Source of the DNA: JBCBAP01 sp038532435
Lineage (GTDB): Bacteria; Pseudomonadota; Alphaproteobacteria; Rhodobacterales; Rhodobacteraceae
DNA: 53,638 nucleotides
Assembly: GCA_038532435.1 (NCBI GenBank)
Contig: JBCBAP010000020.1
Location: 1-53,638, forward strand
Direction: 5' to 3'
Translations under genes and position numbers: made by a program
Notes under the pieces: model-generated
What the model saw: only the letters and a program-made list of their open reading frames with translations
Told to the model about the DNA's origin: nothing
Databases searched by the model: none
In this document: positions 18,028 through 27,308 of the stretch, one piece after another
How the letters are laid out: each line of letters opens with the position of its first letter
How positions within the stretch are numbered: the stretch's first letter is position 1

Positions 18028-19010
18028 GCGGGGTCCTCCGGAAACAGGGGCATCAGACGGGCACGGGTGGCCGGGTCGCAGAAAGCAGCGTCCAGCGCCG
18101 TGCGGTTCATCGCATTGAAATCAACGACCGTCCAGCCGAAGGTGCGGGAGAGCATGTCATACTCCCGGGTCATGTCCGTATGAAAATAGGGGGGATCGTC
18201 GGTCGAGATCGTCACCGGAACGCCCGCACGCCTGAGCCGGTCGATGGGATGGTCCGGCCAGTCGGGCACCACGTGGAGCGCGACGTTGGAGCCCGGATTG
18301 ACCTCCAGCACGATCTGTTCGGCCACGAGACGGTCGACGAGCGCGGGATCCTCGATTGCCCGTACCCCGTGGCCGACTCGGGCCACCTTCAGGTGATCGA
18401 GCGTGTCGCGCACGCTATGCGCTCCGCAGATCTCCCCCGCATGGGAGGTCAGGTGCAACCCGCCTTCCCGCGCAATGCCGAAGGCGCGGGCAAAGTCTGC
18501 CGCCGTCAGGTGGCGTTCCTCACCGCCCATGCCGAACCCGGTCAGCCGGCCGCCCCTGGTCGCTGCGGAAATCCGCGCCGCGTCCTCGGCCCGTTCCGGC
18601 CCGAGATTGCGGATGGCGGTGGAGATGAACCGGGTCTCGACCTCGGGCACCGCATCCGCACCGGCCTCGAGCGCGGCGAGATGTTCCTCCCACGCAACCG
18701 GATCGCCACCGCCGCAGATGTCAGGCGCGATGAAGATCTCCGTGTAAACGACACCTTGGGCCGCGGAGGCGGTAAGGACCGCCTCCGTGAGGCGCTGGAA
18801 CTCCTCCGGCCCGCGCAGCACGGAACAGGCGCGGCGATAACATTCGAGGAACTCCGCAAAGTCCCGCCATGCGTAGGCACCCTCCGCGTCGAACACGCCC
18901 TCAAGCCGCGCGCCCTGCTCCTCCGCGAGCATCCGGATGAACTCCGGCGGCGCGGCCCCTTCCAGGTGCAGATGCAGTTCCGTCTTCGGAACCCGGGCCC
19001 AGTCGGTCAC
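18024..19010 (-). CDS. add: Adenosine deaminase
   Basis: Deaminates adenosine and deoxyadenosine to inosine forms. The 328-residue protein has the metal pair in TELHLHLEGAAPPEF (His13, His15), the catalytic segment HAGEICG and the metal aspartate in STDDPPYFHTD. It starts at GTG 19010, overlapping the deoB stop as GTGA. Adenine deaminase-like homologues share the fold, but the SHAGE and TDDP motifs with operon position next to deoB and upp favour adenosine deaminase. Confidence 0.92.
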   Translation of the reverse strand: MTDWARVPKTELHLHLEGAAPPEFIRMLAEEQGARLEGVFDAEGAYAWRDFAEFLECYRRACSVLRGPEEFQRLTEAVLTASAAQGVVYTEIFIAPDICGGGDPVAWEEHLAALEAGADAVPEVETRFISTAIRNLGPERAEDAARISAATRGGRLTGFGMGGEERHLTAADFARAFGIAREGGLHLTSHAGEICGAHSVRDTLDHLKVARVGHGVRAIEDPALVDRLVAEQIVLEVNPGSNVALHVVPDWPDHPIDRLRRAGVPVTISTDDPPYFHTDMTREYDMLSRTFGWTVVDFNAMNRTALDAAFCDPATRARLMPLFPEDPA

Positions 19011-20203
19011 AGCACGCTCCTTCCGTGTTTTCCGGGCGCAAGGCCCAGATGGGCGGCGAGGGTCTCACCGACATCGGCAAAACCCATATGGCCGAGCGCA
19101 CCCGTGCCCTGGCCTGCCATGAGGACCGGCACCCGCTCCCGCGTGTGGTCCGTTCCGGGCCAGGTCGGGTCGTTGCCGTGATCGGCGGTGAAGATCATCA
19201 TGTCGCCCGGACGCAGCGCCGCCGTCAATTCCGGCACCCGCGCGTCGAATGTCTCGAGCGCCCGCGCATAGCCCGACACATCGCGGCGATGGCCGTAGAG
19301 ACTGTCGAACTCCACGAAATTGGCGAAGACGAAATCGCCGTCCACCGCGTCATCCATCAGTGCAACCGCGTGGTCGAACAGGCCCATATCGTCCTCGGCC
19401 TTGCGCACCTCCGTCATGCCCTGATGGGCGAAGATGTCGCCAATCTTGCCCACCGCGAGGGTCCGCCCCCCGGCAGCGACAACGCGATCCGCAAGCGTCG
19501 CCTCCGGCGGCGCAATCGCGAAGTCCCGCCGGTTCGACGTGCGCGTGTAGCTGCCCTCCTCCCCGACGAAGGGGCGGGCGATCACGCGACCGACCCGCAT
19601 GGGATGGACGATTTCCGCAGCGACCTTGCACACCTCGTAGAGGCGGTCGAGGCCGAAGCTCTCCTCATGGGCGGCGATCTGGAACACACTGTCGGCGGAT
19701 GTGTAGCAGATCGGCATGCCGCTTCGCACGTGCGCAGCCCCCAGTTCCTCGATGACCGGGACGCCGGAGGCATGCTTGTCGCCGAGGATCCCCGGCAGCC
19801 CCGCACGGTCGATCAGCGTGCGGGTGACATCGGCGGGAAAGCTCGGTTCGGTCTTCGGAAAGTAGTGCCAGTCCCAAGGGACAGGAACACCGGCGAGCTC
19901 CCAATGGCCCGAGGGCGTGTCCTTGCCCTGGCTCACCTCCGTGGCGGCGCCCCAGCGGCCCTTGGGGTCTGCGCCGAGCCCGGGCGCGCTCATGCCGGAG
20001 GCGAGCTTGATCGCCGCTCCCAGTCCCAGCGCGTCGAGATTGGGCATGTGAAGGGGGCCGCTACGCCCCTCCTCCGCCCGCCCGTCCGCGCAGGCCTGCG
20101 CGATATGGCCGAGCGTGTTCGAGCCCTCATCGCCGAACGCGGCCGCATCCGGCGCGCCCCCACAGCCCACACTGTCCATGACAATTAAAAACGCGCGGGG
20201 CAC
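19007..20203 (-). CDS. deoB: Phosphopentomutase
   Basis: Interconverts (deoxy)ribose 1-phosphate and 5-phosphate, linking nucleoside phosphorolysis to DeoC and the pentose phosphate pathway. The 398 residues begin MPRAFLIVMDSVGCGGAPDA with metal-binding Asp10, then SNTLGHIA. The alkaline-phosphatase-superfamily metal segment FTADHGNDPTWPGTDHTRE lies near the C terminus. The start is GTG 20203 with an excellent GAGGAGGT. It overlaps add by four bases; deoA ends 70 bases upstream. Confidence 0.96.
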   Translation of the reverse strand: MPRAFLIVMDSVGCGGAPDAAAFGDEGSNTLGHIAQACADGRAEEGRSGPLHMPNLDALGLGAAIKLASGMSAPGLGADPKGRWGAATEVSQGKDTPSGHWELAGVPVPWDWHYFPKTEPSFPADVTRTLIDRAGLPGILGDKHASGVPVIEELGAAHVRSGMPICYTSADSVFQIAAHEESFGLDRLYEVCKVAAEIVHPMRVGRVIARPFVGEEGSYTRTSNRRDFAIAPPEATLADRVVAAGGRTLAVGKIGDIFAHQGMTEVRKAEDDMGLFDHAVALMDDAVDGDFVFANFVEFDSLYGHRRDVSGYARALETFDARVPELTAALRPGDMMIFTADHGNDPTWPGTDHTRERVPVLMAGQGTGALGHMGFADVGETLAAHLGLAPGKHGRSVL

Positions 20204-20273
20204 AGGACCTCCTCAATAGCCGGAATGCCCGTTTCGATGGACAGGTGTTCCCGCGAGGGGCTTCTGCCGCCGA

Positions 20274-21578
20274 TCACGGGATCCGCCCCTTGATCAGGGG
20301 CACATCGCCTGCCGGCGCGTCCTCGACCGTGTAGGCAGCCCGCAGTCGGGCTTCCGCCCTGTCCGCCTCATCCTCGCTGCGGGCGAAGACCCGCGCGAGC
20401 GGCACCTCATCGTCGAGCCGAGTGCCGAGACCGGCCAGCATGTCGAGCCCGACGGTGTGGTCTATGGCGTCCGCGGCGCGCACCCGTCCGCCCCCGAGCT
20501 CCACCGCGGCGAGGCCCACTGCGCGCGTGTCGATCCCGGTGACGAATCCGGGCTCCACGATCACCTCCCGCTCCACGGGCGCGAGGCTCAGATGATCGCC
20601 GTAACTGTCGAGGAAGCCGACAGGACCGCCAAGAGCCGCAACCATCCGGTCGAACCGCTCCGCAGCGGCCCCGCTCTCGAAGGCCTGCCGCATTTGCGCT
20701 TCACCGGTCTCCGCATCGCCCGCCAGACCGGCGAGCCGCAGCAGTTCCCCGCCCAATGCAACGGTGACGTCCCAGAGGCGGCTGTCGACCTCCTCCATCT
20801 TGAGGAAGGCGCAGGCGTTGATCATCTCGATGGCATTTCCCGCTGCAGAGGCCAGCGGTTCGTTCATGTCCGTCACGATTGCAGACGTCGTGCAGCCCGC
20901 GCCGTTGGCCACATGAACGAGGCTGCGCGCGAGGTCGTCCGCATCCTCCGGCGTCGCCATGAACGCGCCGGTGCCGACCTTTACGTCGAGGACCAGCGCG
21001 TCGAGGCCTGCCGCGAGCTTCTTCGACAGGATCGACGCAGTAATGAGATCGACACTTTCGACGGTGCCGGTCACGTCGCGGATGCCGTAAAATCGCTTGT
21101 CCGCAGGGGCAATGTCCGGGGTCTGGCCGATGATGGCGCAGCCCACCTCCCCGGTGACCTTCCGCAAGAGATCGAGGTCAGGCTGGGTGCGGTAGCCGGG
21201 GATCGAGTCGAACTTGTCGAGCGTGCCACCCGTATGACCCAGCCCCCGGCCGGAGATCATGGGCACGAAGGCGCCGCAGGCCGCGAGTGCCGGAGCAAGC
21301 ATCAGGGAGACATTGTCCCCCACCCCGCCGGTCGAATGCTTGTCCACCACCGGCCCGGGCAGATCCCAGCCTATGACGGTTCCGCTGTCGCGCATCGCCC
21401 GGGTGAGTGCCACCCGCTCGTCCATGTCCATCCTCTTGAGCAGGATCGCCATGGCCATGGCACCGACCTGTCCCTCGGTGATCGACCCGTCCGTCAGGCC
21501 CTCAACGAAGAAGGCGATCTCCTCATCCGTGAGCCGCCCGCCATCGCGCTTCCTGACGATCAGTTCCTGGGGGAGCAT
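20274..21578 (-). CDS. deoA: Thymidine phosphorylase
   Basis: Phosphorolyses thymidine to thymine and deoxyribose 1-phosphate. The 434-residue protein contains DKHSTGGVGDNVSLMLAP (phosphate site) and ISGRGLGHTGGTLDKFDSIPG, both hallmark segments. It has the 430-440 residue length of DeoA. The ATG at 21578 (MLPQELIVRKRDGG) has AAGGAGAGATCG upstream; an in-frame start at 21650 adds 24 residues that do not fit. Pyrimidine-nucleoside phosphorylase with wider specificity is possible. Confidence 0.95.
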   Translation of the reverse strand: MLPQELIVRKRDGGRLTDEEIAFFVEGLTDGSITEGQVGAMAMAILLKRMDMDERVALTRAMRDSGTVIGWDLPGPVVDKHSTGGVGDNVSLMLAPALAACGAFVPMISGRGLGHTGGTLDKFDSIPGYRTQPDLDLLRKVTGEVGCAIIGQTPDIAPADKRFYGIRDVTGTVESVDLITASILSKKLAAGLDALVLDVKVGTGAFMATPEDADDLARSLVHVANGAGCTTSAIVTDMNEPLASAAGNAIEMINACAFLKMEEVDSRLWDVTVALGGELLRLAGLAGDAETGEAQMRQAFESGAAAERFDRMVAALGGPVGFLDSYGDHLSLAPVEREVIVEPGFVTGIDTRAVGLAAVELGGGRVRAADAIDHTVGLDMLAGLGTRLDDEVPLARVFARSEDEADRAEARLRAAYTVEDAPAGDVPLIKGRIP

Positions 21579-21690
21579 CGATCTCTCCTTGCTGCGCAGG
21601 GCGGCGCCGGTTGCCGTCGTCGGCTTGGTTTGAGCAGGCCAGGTGAGCACCCTGCGTCATCACGCAACACGGATGCGGGGCAGCAGCGCA

Positions 21691-22449
21691 TCAGTAGCCG
21701 CTGCTTTCGACCGCGCCACGCCCGTCGAGTGTGGCGATGAGCGCGTCCAGCACGCCGGAGGCACCGATGCGGAAGCGGGAGGCGTCGGCCCAACCCGCGC
21801 CCATGATTTCGTCGGCGAGCGCGAGGTAGGCGGCGGCGTCCTCGGTCGATTTCACCCCGCCTGCGGGTTTGAAGCCCACATCGGCACCGCTGTCGCGGAT
21901 CGCCTCGAGCATGATCCGGGCCGCGTTGAGCGTCGCGTTGACAGGGACCTTGCCCGTGGAGGTCTTGATGAAATCCGCACCGCCCTCGATGGCCGCGTTG
22001 GCGGCTCTGCGGATCATGTCGGCTTCGACGAGGATGCCCGTCTCCAGGATTGCCTTGACCGGCTGGGACCCGGCCGCGTCCTTCACCCGGGCGACGCTCG
22101 CGGTGACCTCGTTTGCATGTCCCTCAAGCAGAAGGGGGTAGGGAATGACCGTGTCGATCTCATCGGCACCGTCCTTGACGGCCGTCTCGGTCAGGGTCGC
22201 CACATCGTCGATCGGATCCATGCCGGAGGGGAAGTTCACCACCGTGGCGATACGGATGCCGGTGGTGGCGAGGCGCAGACGCGCCTGAGACACGAAATGG
22301 GGCCAGATGCAGATGGCCGCCGTTGGCCCGTGGGGCGTGTCCGCGCGAGCGCAAAGCGCATCGATGTCATCGGGCGTGCACCCCTCGTCGAGATTGGTCA
22401 GATCGAGGCAGGCAAGCGCACGGCGGGCAGCGTCCACAAGCTCGGTCAT
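21691..22449 (-). CDS. deoC: Deoxyribose-phosphate aldolase
   Basis: Cleaves deoxyribose 5-phosphate to glyceraldehyde 3-phosphate and acetaldehyde. The 252-residue TIM barrel has NFPSG (72-76), the DGADEIDTVIPYPLLLEG segment with the acidic catalytic residue, the Schiff-base lysine in FIKTSTGK (Lys162) and the second lysine in FKPAGGVKS. Its start overlaps the pnp stop by four bases. The 112-base gap to deoA is the largest within the catabolic part of the run. Confidence 0.96.
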   Translation of the reverse strand: MTELVDAARRALACLDLTNLDEGCTPDDIDALCARADTPHGPTAAICIWPHFVSQARLRLATTGIRIATVVNFPSGMDPIDDVATLTETAVKDGADEIDTVIPYPLLLEGHANEVTASVARVKDAAGSQPVKAILETGILVEADMIRRAANAAIEGGADFIKTSTGKVPVNATLNAARIMLEAIRDSGADVGFKPAGGVKSTEDAAAYLALADEIMGAGWADASRFRIGASGVLDALIATLDGRGAVESSGY

Positions 22450-23240
22450 GCAAAGCTCCCCAGAAAGGCGCGGATGAGGTCGATGAAGCGGGCCTGTGCC
22501 TTCGCCGCCTCAGTCTTGGTCTCCAGATGGCTCAGCGCCTGGCCGGTCATCCCGGCCGCGAGATTGGTGATGACCGACACCGCAACAACGGGCAGCCCCG
22601 CACGCCGGGCGAGGATCGTCTCCGGTACCGTGGACATGCCCACGGCATCCGCCCCGAGCATGCGGATCGCACGGATCTCCGCTGGTGTTTCGAAGGTGGG
22701 TCCTGAAAACCAGGCATAGACACCTTCGGCAAGCGGGATTTCCTGCGCCCGCGCCACCGCGTGCAGTCTGGCCCGCAGATCCGGGTCGTAGGCATCGACC
22801 ATGTTGACGAAGCGCGCGTCCCCCTGCTCCCCGATCAGCGGGTTCCGGCCCGACCAGTTGATATGGTCGGAAATGGCCATGAGGCTGCCGACGGGTATCT
22901 CCTCCCGCGTGGAACCGGCGGAATTGGTGAGGACAAGCGCCTCAGCACCCAATCCCTGCAGGGCCTCGATGGCCGCGCGCATCACCGCCGGGTCGCCATG
23001 TTCGTAATAGTGCGCACGACCCGAGAGGATCGCGCAGCGGGTGCCGGAGAGGGTCCCGATGCTGAGTTCGCCCGCATGACCGGTGACGCCGGACCGGGGG
23101 AAATCCGGGATCTCCTCGAAGGGGATGCGGACGGCATCCTCCATTTCCTGCCCCATGGCGCCGAGGCCGGAGCCGAGGATCAGGCCGAGCCGGATCGGCG
23201 CATCGCCTGCCCGCTCCCGGATTGTCTCAAGCGCGCTCAC
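22446..23240 (-). CDS. Purine-nucleoside phosphorylase (trimeric class)
   Basis: Phosphorolyses inosine and guanosine (and deoxy forms) to base plus (deoxy)ribose 1-phosphate. The 264 residues show GLILGSGLGAM (phosphate loop), HYYEHGDP, VLTNSAGSTREEIPVGSLM, the purine-site SGPTFETPAEIRA and DAVGMSTVPE. These are features of the PunA/low-molecular-mass class rather than hexameric DeoD. GTG start at 23240, overlapping cdd by four bases. Its products feed GuaD and XDH (bases) and DeoB/DeoC (sugar phosphates). Confidence 0.94.
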   Translation of the reverse strand: MSALETIRERAGDAPIRLGLILGSGLGAMGQEMEDAVRIPFEEIPDFPRSGVTGHAGELSIGTLSGTRCAILSGRAHYYEHGDPAVMRAAIEALQGLGAEALVLTNSAGSTREEIPVGSLMAISDHINWSGRNPLIGEQGDARFVNMVDAYDPDLRARLHAVARAQEIPLAEGVYAWFSGPTFETPAEIRAIRMLGADAVGMSTVPETILARRAGLPVVAVSVITNLAAGMTGQALSHLETKTEAAKAQARFIDLIRAFLGSFA

Positions 23241-23623
23241 GCGAGGTGGTCCTGGTTGAAGGCGCCCGGCAGCAGGTCGCCGACTGTGGTCCGGCCCCGT
23301 TCGCCATCGAGACCCGCGAGGATCACCGGCACATCCGGCGCGGCGAACTCCGCAAGTTTCTGACGGCAGCCGCCGCAGGGGCTGATCGGGTCCGGGCTGT
23401 CGGCGAGCACCAGCACCTCGGTGATCGTCCGCTCCCCCGCCAGCACCATTGCCGCGATGGCGCCAGCCTCCGCACAGGTGCCCTCCGGATAGGCGACATT
23501 CTCCACATTACAGCCGATGTAGATGCCCGACGGCGTGCGCAGGGCCGCACCGACCCGGAAGTTGGAGTATTTCGCGTAGGCGTTCTTACGGCCGAGCATG
23601 GCCGCGTCGAGCAGATCTTCCAT
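23237..23623 (-). CDS. cdd: Cytidine deaminase
   Basis: Converts cytidine and deoxycytidine to uridine forms. The 128-residue tetrameric-type enzyme has the zinc and catalytic motif TCAEAGA (Cys50, Glu52) and PCGGCRQ (Cys83, Cys86). Start ATG 23623 overlaps the upstream permease stop (TGATG). A longer reading frame in this interval is in another frame and antisense to nothing functional; the 128-residue product has exactly the family length. Confidence 0.96.
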   Translation of the reverse strand: MEDLLDAAMLGRKNAYAKYSNFRVGAALRTPSGIYIGCNVENVAYPEGTCAEAGAIAAMVLAGERTITEVLVLADSPDPISPCGGCRQKLAEFAAPDVPVILAGLDGERGRTTVGDLLPGAFNQDHLA

Positions 23624-24591
23624 CAGCGTTCCTTCACGTAGGGGACACCCCCCGCCTTGGGTGCGTCCGCCTTGCCGATCACGCCGGCCAGCAGAACCAC
23701 CACCAGAATATAGGGCAGCGCTTGAATGAGCTGCACCGGCACCTCGCCCACGAAGGGCAGTTCCCGACCCTGAAGGCGGCTCTCCGACGCCTCGAGGAAG
23801 GCGAAGAGCAGGCAGGCGAACATGGCCTGAACCGGCCGCCACTTGGCGAAGATGAGAGCGGCCAGCGCGATGAAGCCACGCCCGGCACTCATGTTGGTGA
23901 TGAAACCGGAATTCAGCGCGAGGCTCAGCGTGGCGCCCGAAAGGCCGCACAGCACACCGCAGCAGGCCACGGCCTGAAACCGCAGGAGCGTCACGGAAAT
24001 CCCCGCCGTGTCCACCGCAGCCGGGTTCTCCCCCACCGCGCGCATGCGCAGGCCGAAGCGGGTGCGGTAGAGCACCCACCAGGTGAACGGCACGGCGGCA
24101 AAGGCCACGTAGACGAAGAATGTGTGATCGAGGATCACCTCATTGAGCCAGGGCCCGATACCCGGGATCCCGTCAAAGAACGGGGTGAGCACGGAATCAC
24201 CCCCGCGAAACCGGGCCTCCGCCGGAAGCGGCGGTGTGCGCCCGCCCATGGAAAACCACGCATTCCCGATGACCGCCGTCAGCCCTGCGGCAAGGAAGTT
24301 TATCGCCACGCCGGACACGATCTGGTTGCCCCGGAACGTGATGCAGGCGATGCCGTGGATCAGCGCGAAGATGACCGACACGACGATGGCCGCCATCACG
24401 GCGAGCCACGCATCGCCCAGATAGACCCCTGCCGCAGCACCGGCGAAGGCGGCCGCGAGGATCTTGCCCTCTAGCCCGATGTCGAAAACCCCGGACCGTT
24501 CCGAGTAGAGGCCCGCGAGGCAGGCGAGCAGCAGCGGTGTCGCGAGCCGGATCGTGGAATCGAGGTTGGCCGCGGAGATGAGATCAAGCAC
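23623..24591 (-). CDS. Nucleoside ABC transporter permease 2
   Basis: 322-residue BPD_transp_2 family inner-membrane protein with GVFDIGLEGKILAAAFAGA (about residues 33-51), the same conserved segment as in the permease at 11611-12543. It starts at GTG 24591, overlapping the preceding permease by eight bases, and its stop overlaps cdd. Position amid nucleoside-cleaving enzymes makes nucleosides the probable cargo. Confidence 0.91.
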   Translation of the reverse strand: MLDLISAANLDSTIRLATPLLLACLAGLYSERSGVFDIGLEGKILAAAFAGAAAGVYLGDAWLAVMAAIVVSVIFALIHGIACITFRGNQIVSGVAINFLAAGLTAVIGNAWFSMGGRTPPLPAEARFRGGDSVLTPFFDGIPGIGPWLNEVILDHTFFVYVAFAAVPFTWWVLYRTRFGLRMRAVGENPAAVDTAGISVTLLRFQAVACCGVLCGLSGATLSLALNSGFITNMSAGRGFIALAALIFAKWRPVQAMFACLLFAFLEASESRLQGRELPFVGEVPVQLIQALPYILVVVLLAGVIGKADAPKAGGVPYVKER

Positions 24592-25681
24592 TTGCGGCCT
24601 CCTTCACGGAAAACAGCGGCGCGATCATCGGTCGGAACAGGAACTCCATCGCGCCCGCAAACAGGATCACGAGACCTTGGATCACCACGACCATGTCCCG
24701 GGTGATGTTTGGCATCTCGAACGCAAGCTCCGCGCCGCCCTGATAGAGCACCCCGAAAAGGAGTGCTGCGATCACAATCCAGAACGGGTGACTGCGCCCC
24801 ATGAGCGCGACGGCGATGCCCACGAAACCGGCCTGCTGCGGGATATCGAGGAAGATCCTGTTCTGCTCCCCCATCACGGGGTTCAGCGCCATGAGGCCCG
24901 CAAGACCGCCGGAGATCGCCATGATCGTCACGACCACCCGGGTTGTGGAGATGCCCGCATACCGCGCGGCGGTCGGATTGGCGCCGTAGGTCCGGACCTC
25001 ATAACCGAAGCGCGTGCGCCAGATCAGGATGTAGACAAAGAGGCAGGCGAGGAACGCGACGACAATCGAGACGTTCGCGGGGCTGCTGGAGACACCGGGA
25101 AAGATGCCTTCGAGCCATGTCAGCTTCGGAAGCCACGCTGTCTGCTCGAACGTGCGGGACTGGACGGAGGCGTTGCCCGGAACCTTCAGGAAATTCACGA
25201 TCAGGTACACCATCAGCGAATAGCTGATGAAGTTGAACATGATCGTGGTAATCACGACGTGGGCACCGCGTTTCGCAAACAGGTACCCCGGGATCGCCCC
25301 CCAGATCGCGCCGAAAAGCGCCCCGCCGAGCATCGCGACGGGCAGGATCCCGTACCAGGGCAGTGTGCTGTCGAGCCAAAGGCAGGCGAGACCCACGCCC
25401 AAACCACCGACATAGGCCTGCCCCTCCCCCCCGATGTTGAACTGGGAGGCGTGGAAGGCGACAGCCACTGCAAGGCCAGTGAAGATGAAGTTCGTGGTGT
25501 AGAAGAGCGTGTATCCGACACCCTCCCCGTAGCCGAATGCGCCAAAGAGGATGTGCCCAACCGCCTCCAGCGGGTTCTCCCCGATGGCGAGCACCACGAG
25601 GCCCGCGACGATGAAGGCCGTCAGCAGATTGAGGATCGGCAACAGCCCGAAGTCGACCCAGGGGGGAAGTTCCTTGTTCAT
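24584..25681 (-). CDS. Nucleoside ABC transporter permease 1
   Basis: 365-residue BPD_transp_2 permease with multiple hydrophobic helices; the family segment is AFHASQFNIGGEGQAYVGGLG near residues 78-97. It is the YufP-type partner of the next permease and is separated from the ATPase gene by 109 bases, which contain a short hairpin (ACCCGG/CCGGGT) but no T-tract. It probably belongs to the same transcript. Confidence 0.91.
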   Translation of the reverse strand: MNKELPPWVDFGLLPILNLLTAFIVAGLVVLAIGENPLEAVGHILFGAFGYGEGVGYTLFYTTNFIFTGLAVAVAFHASQFNIGGEGQAYVGGLGVGLACLWLDSTLPWYGILPVAMLGGALFGAIWGAIPGYLFAKRGAHVVITTIMFNFISYSLMVYLIVNFLKVPGNASVQSRTFEQTAWLPKLTWLEGIFPGVSSSPANVSIVVAFLACLFVYILIWRTRFGYEVRTYGANPTAARYAGISTTRVVVTIMAISGGLAGLMALNPVMGEQNRIFLDIPQQAGFVGIAVALMGRSHPFWIVIAALLFGVLYQGGAELAFEMPNITRDMVVVIQGLVILFAGAMEFLFRPMIAPLFSVKEAASA

Positions 25682-25790
25682 GTTCGAACGATCCTCGCTG
25701 TTGGTCGAGCGTCTGAGACCCGGTTATCCCCCGGGTTTCGTGCAGTGCAGCGGGTGGCGTCTGTGCCGCGACACAGGTGCATGACAGGGG

Positions 25791-27308
25791 TCACTCCGCC
25801 GCCTCCGTCAGTTGGACTCCGGACATCAGAAGGCCGATCTCCCGTTCCGTCGCCTCCGGCCCGACCTCGCCCATGATCTCGCCAGCGAACATGACGAGAA
25901 TGCGGTCGGAAAGCGCACGGATCTCATCCAGTTCGACGGACACGAGCAGGATTGCCTTGCCCGCGTCCCGCAATTCGATGAGGCGGCGGTGGATCGCCTC
26001 GATGGCGCCGACATCGACGCCGCGGGTCGGCTGGCCGACGATCAGCACGTCCGGGTCCTGCTCGATCTCCCGCGCCAGCACGATTTTCTGCTGGTTGCCG
26101 CCGGAAAAGTTCGCGGCCTTCAGGTGCGGGTCCGGCGGGCGCACATCGAAGCTTTCCATGTTCGCTTCCGCGGCGCTCAGTACCTTCGAGCGGTTGATGA
26201 AGAGGGAGGAGCCGAACTCCTCGTTTCGCTGATAGCCGAGGATCGTGTTTTCCTTGGCGTCGAATTTCGTGACGAGGCCCATCCGGTGGCGATCCTCGGG
26301 CACATGGGCCAGACCGTTGCGCGGACGCCACGCGCTGTCGTTGCCCTGCACATCAATCAGCCGGATCTCTCCGGAAGCATGGGGGCCGATGCCTGCAATT
26401 GCCTCCAGCAGTTCGGACTGTCCGTTGCCGGAGACGCCGGCGATGCCGACGATCTCACCCGCGCGAACCTGAAAGCTTGCGCTCTTCACCCGCTCCACGC
26501 CGAGGTCATCGACCACCGTGAGGTTTGCGACTTCCAGCTTCACGTCCGTGGGGTGCGCCGGACCCTTCTCCACCTGCAGCAACACCCGGCGCCCAACCAT
26601 CAGTTCGGCCAGTTCATCGACGGAGGTCTCCGCGGTGTGGCGGGAGGCCACCATTTGCCCGCGGCGCATGACGCTCACATCGTCGGTGATCGCCATGATC
26701 TCCCGCAGCTTGTGGGTGATCAGAAGGACCGTCTTGCCCTGCGCCTTGAGCTGCCCGAGGATGCGGAATAAGTGATCCGCCTCCTCCGGTGTCAGCACGC
26801 CCGTCGGCTCATCGAGGATCAGGATCTCCGCCCCGCGGTAGAGCGCCTTAAGGATCTCGACCCGCTGTTGTAGACCCACGGGAAGATCGCCGACGACAGC
26901 GTCCGGATCGACCTGAAGTTCATACTCCCGCTCGAGCCGCTGCAACTCCTTGCGCGCCTCCGCGATGCCGCGGTTGAGGAATGCCCCCCCCTCCGCACCG
27001 AGCATAACGTTTTCGAGCACCGTGAACGGCTCCACGAGCATGAAGTGCTGATGCACCATGCCGATGCCCAGCGCGATGGCTTGGTCCGAGTTGCGGATCT
27101 TCACCTGAGTGCCGTCGATGGCGATCGTGCCCGCATCCGCTTCATAGAAGCCGTAGAGGATCGACATCAGCGTGGACTTGCCCGCGCCGTTCTCCCCGAT
27201 GATCCCATGAATCGTCCCCTTCTCGACCAGGAGGTCGATGTCGCGGTTGGCGTGCACCGGGCCGAAGCTCTTGGAGATGCCGTTCAGCTCAATTGCCGGT
27301 GCTGTCAT
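25791..27308 (-). CDS. Nucleoside ABC transporter, duplicated ATPase
   Basis: 505-residue ATPase with two ABC modules. The first has Walker A GENGAGKST (38-46), VGLQQRVEI and ILILDEPTGVL. The second has GVSGNGQSELLEAI (degenerate Walker A), FSGGNQQKIVLARE and VLIVGQPTRGVD. It is homologous to the ATPase at 9043-10563 but a separate copy. ATG 27308 follows GAGGGACC, and the coding region overlaps the VOC gene by 20 bases. The three BMP proteins just upstream are candidate binding subunits. Confidence 0.92.
   Translation of the reverse strand: MTAPAIELNGISKSFGPVHANRDIDLLVEKGTIHGIIGENGAGKSTLMSILYGFYEADAGTIAIDGTQVKIRNSDQAIALGIGMVHQHFMLVEPFTVLENVMLGAEGGAFLNRGIAEARKELQRLEREYELQVDPDAVVGDLPVGLQQRVEILKALYRGAEILILDEPTGVLTPEEADHLFRILGQLKAQGKTVLLITHKLREIMAITDDVSVMRRGQMVASRHTAETSVDELAELMVGRRVLLQVEKGPAHPTDVKLEVANLTVVDDLGVERVKSASFQVRAGEIVGIAGVSGNGQSELLEAIAGIGPHASGEIRLIDVQGNDSAWRPRNGLAHVPEDRHRMGLVTKFDAKENTILGYQRNEEFGSSLFINRSKVLSAAEANMESFDVRPPDPHLKAANFSGGNQQKIVLAREIEQDPDVLIVGQPTRGVDVGAIEAIHRRLIELRDAGKAILLVSVELDEIRALSDRILVMFAGEIMGEVGPEATEREIGLLMSGVQLTEAAE

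Noticed and set aside
24554..25876. 440-codon open frame antisense to the nucleoside permease genes
   Set aside because: Charged, low-complexity composition typical of an antisense shadow of a hydrophobic protein.
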